From NCBI GenBank assembly GCA_001660395.1, contig LXWE01000005.1, positions 62,001-126,000 on the forward strand: DNA of 64,000 bases. Direction: 5' to 3'. Both the position numbers and the translations under genes were made by a program. The stretch is from Alteromonadaceae bacterium XY-R5. GTDB taxonomy: Bacteria; Pseudomonadota; Gammaproteobacteria; Enterobacterales; Alteromonadaceae. Position 1 is the stretch's first letter, and the number at the start of each line of letters is the position of its first letter. Shown in pieces: positions 62,985-64,000 of this stretch. The notes below the pieces were generated by a model, which ran no database searches, was not told the DNA's origin, and was given only the letters and a program-made list of their open reading frames with translations.

Positions 62985-63833
62985 ATGCTAAGGAAAGCTA
63001 TTATCAAACCGCTGCTGTGTGCAACCTTGTTTATGTGGATACTGCTTACTGCGGCTAAGAGTTTGGCAACCGGTGTCCAGCTGGCGCAGACATATCATAA
63101 AGGTGTGGTTGTTAGTCAATACTGGATCAGCGAAAAGCTTGACGGTATTCGAGCCCGATGGGATGGCCATAATCTTGTTACCCGCAATGGGCACCCTATC
63201 TATGCGCCAGATTGGTTTACACAAGATTTTCCGGCGCAGATGATGGATGGTGAATTATGGATTGGACGCCAGCAATTTGAAGCGGTGAGTAGTACGGTTT
63301 TGGATCTGCAACCGGGTGATAGTTGGCATTCGGTTCGCTTTATGGTCTTTGACCTGCCTGAACATGGCGGCAGCTTTAGTCAGCGAGTCGCCGCCATGCG
63401 TGACTTGCAGGAACAGCATGTGTCCGAGTTTCTGGTTATGATTGAACAATTTCGAATCGGTTCAGAGCAGGCATTGATTCAATTGCTTGAACGTTTGGTG
63501 CGAGAAGGGGCGGAAGGCCTGATGTTGCATCATCAGGATGCACAATATTCGGATGGCCGCAGTGATCAGTTGCTGAAACTGAAAACCTACGCAGATGCAG
63601 AAGCCAGAGTCATAGGGCATCTGCCGGGCAAGGGAAAATATCAAAACATGCTTGGTGCATTGCTGGTGGAAACCGACGATGGCCGCCAGTTTAAGCTTGG
63701 ATCTGGCTTCACTGATGAGCAACGTCGCCACCCACCCGCACTTGGTGCGACAGTAACCTACAAATATTATGGGCTGACGAAAAATGGACTACCCAGATTC
63801 GCGAGCTTTTTAAGGCTACGCGAATCAGAATAA
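62985..63833 (+). CDS. ATP-dependent DNA ligase, LigE type, exported
   Basis: 282 residues. A signal peptide (LLCATLFMWILLTAAKSLA) precedes a minimal ligase: adenylation Lys in SEKLDGIRARW, TRNGHPIY, MDGELW, VREGAEGLMLH and KLKTYADAEA, then a short OB domain. LigE proteins are periplasmic single-strand break sealers of marine and pathogenic Proteobacteria, proposed to help DNA uptake or biofilm DNA. Converges with a gph-like gene 5 bp away. Confidence 0.9.
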   Translation: MLRKAIIKPLLCATLFMWILLTAAKSLATGVQLAQTYHKGVVVSQYWISEKLDGIRARWDGHNLVTRNGHPIYAPDWFTQDFPAQMMDGELWIGRQQFEAVSSTVLDLQPGDSWHSVRFMVFDLPEHGGSFSQRVAAMRDLQEQHVSEFLVMIEQFRIGSEQALIQLLERLVREGAEGLMLHHQDAQYSDGRSDQLLKLKTYADAEARVIGHLPGKGKYQNMLGALLVETDDGRQFKLGSGFTDEQRRHPPALGATVTYKYYGLTKNGLPRFASFLRLRESE

Positions 63834-63837
63834 CGGA

Positions 63838-64000
63838 TCATTGGTTAGCTAACGCAGCTAACTGATCTGTAAAAACCTCATCATCTAATGAGAGTATGTC
63901 GAGCAAATCACTTAATTGATCACCCACAAAATCAGGGCGGGATGCCTGGATTGGTTCCCCGTGGTTATAACCATAGGTCAGGCCAAAGGCATAACAGCAT
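63838..64000 (-). CDS. Phosphoglycolate phosphatase-like HAD hydrolase, C-terminal end only
   Basis: The last 53 codons of a gene that enters from beyond the window. The visible end (AFGLTYGYNHGEPIQASRPD, then VGDQLSDLLDIL) matches the C-terminus of Gph phosphoglycolate phosphatases. The 5' part and the catalytic motifs lie outside. The stop TGA is at 63838-63840. Confidence 0.75.
   Translation of the reverse strand, partial: CCYAFGLTYGYNHGEPIQASRPDFVGDQLSDLLDILSLDDEVFTDQLAALANQ

Overview
The window reads as chromosome of a marine gammaproteobacterium, most likely Alteromonadales (Alteromonadaceae-like). The grounds are gene content and order: a VIT/VWA sortase target next to a class GN sortase, the gmk-rpoZ-spoT-ridA-trmH-recG cluster, a cyaY/hemCDXY block, and a TonB-dependent GlcNAc locus with nagP, nagX and a LacI-type regulator. 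This assignment is inferred from gene families; no 16S rRNA gene is present.

Layout. 1-2.25 kb: the 3' part of a sortase target protein and its sortase. 2.4-6.8 kb: a flavoprotein, then an aaeXAB-like efflux operon on the minus strand. 7.0-9.0 kb: an agmatinase-family gene with a divergent LysR regulator. 9035-29851: a Tn7-like transposon of about 20.8 kb, inserted between the convergent 3' ends of the lysR gene and a yhiN-family gene. 29.9-41.2 kb: yhiN, a 54-residue small protein, a lipoprotein carboxylesterase, peroxiredoxin, rsmJ, recG, trmH, ridA, spoT, rpoZ and gmk, all on the minus strand. 41.3-46.8 kb: cyaY, an esterase, a DUF2914 protein and hemCDXY on the plus strand. 47.06-48.3 kb: tRNA-Arg(CCG), a partial tRNA-like repeat and an AT-rich DUF3883 nuclease-like gene. 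48.4-60.4 kb: a GlcNAc catabolic locus (GH89 enzyme, TonB receptor, LacI regulator, NagX, kinase, deaminase, deacetylase, permease) with two near-identical operators. 60.5-64 kb: an unrecognised conserved-looking protein, dgkA, a PAP2 phosphatase, a secreted LigE-type DNA ligase and the end of a gph-like phosphatase.

The transposon is the most interesting part. Its minus-strand half carries tnsA, tnsB, tnsC and two different TniQ-family genes, with no tnsE and no CRISPR array or cas gene seen. Its plus-strand half is a layered defence island: a half-size HsdS-like protein, hsdM, hsdS, a RloC-like anticodon nuclease (ABC-type ATPase with a CxxC zinc hook), a structured RNA that can form a pseudoknot directly abutting an AbiF/Abi_2 protein with two RX4H HEPN motifs, hsdR, a YgjP-type metallopeptidase and a membrane protein. 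Behind these, a near-consensus LexA box precedes four small genes of unknown function that end at a 15-bp hairpin just inside the right transposon end.

Working together: the type I enzyme would restrict unmodified DNA, and RloC would respond to DNA damage or restriction failure by cutting tRNA. AbiF with its RNA resembles an RNA-controlled HEPN RNase module, and the SOS-controlled operon may add a damage-responsive layer. These functional links are inferences from families and gene order.
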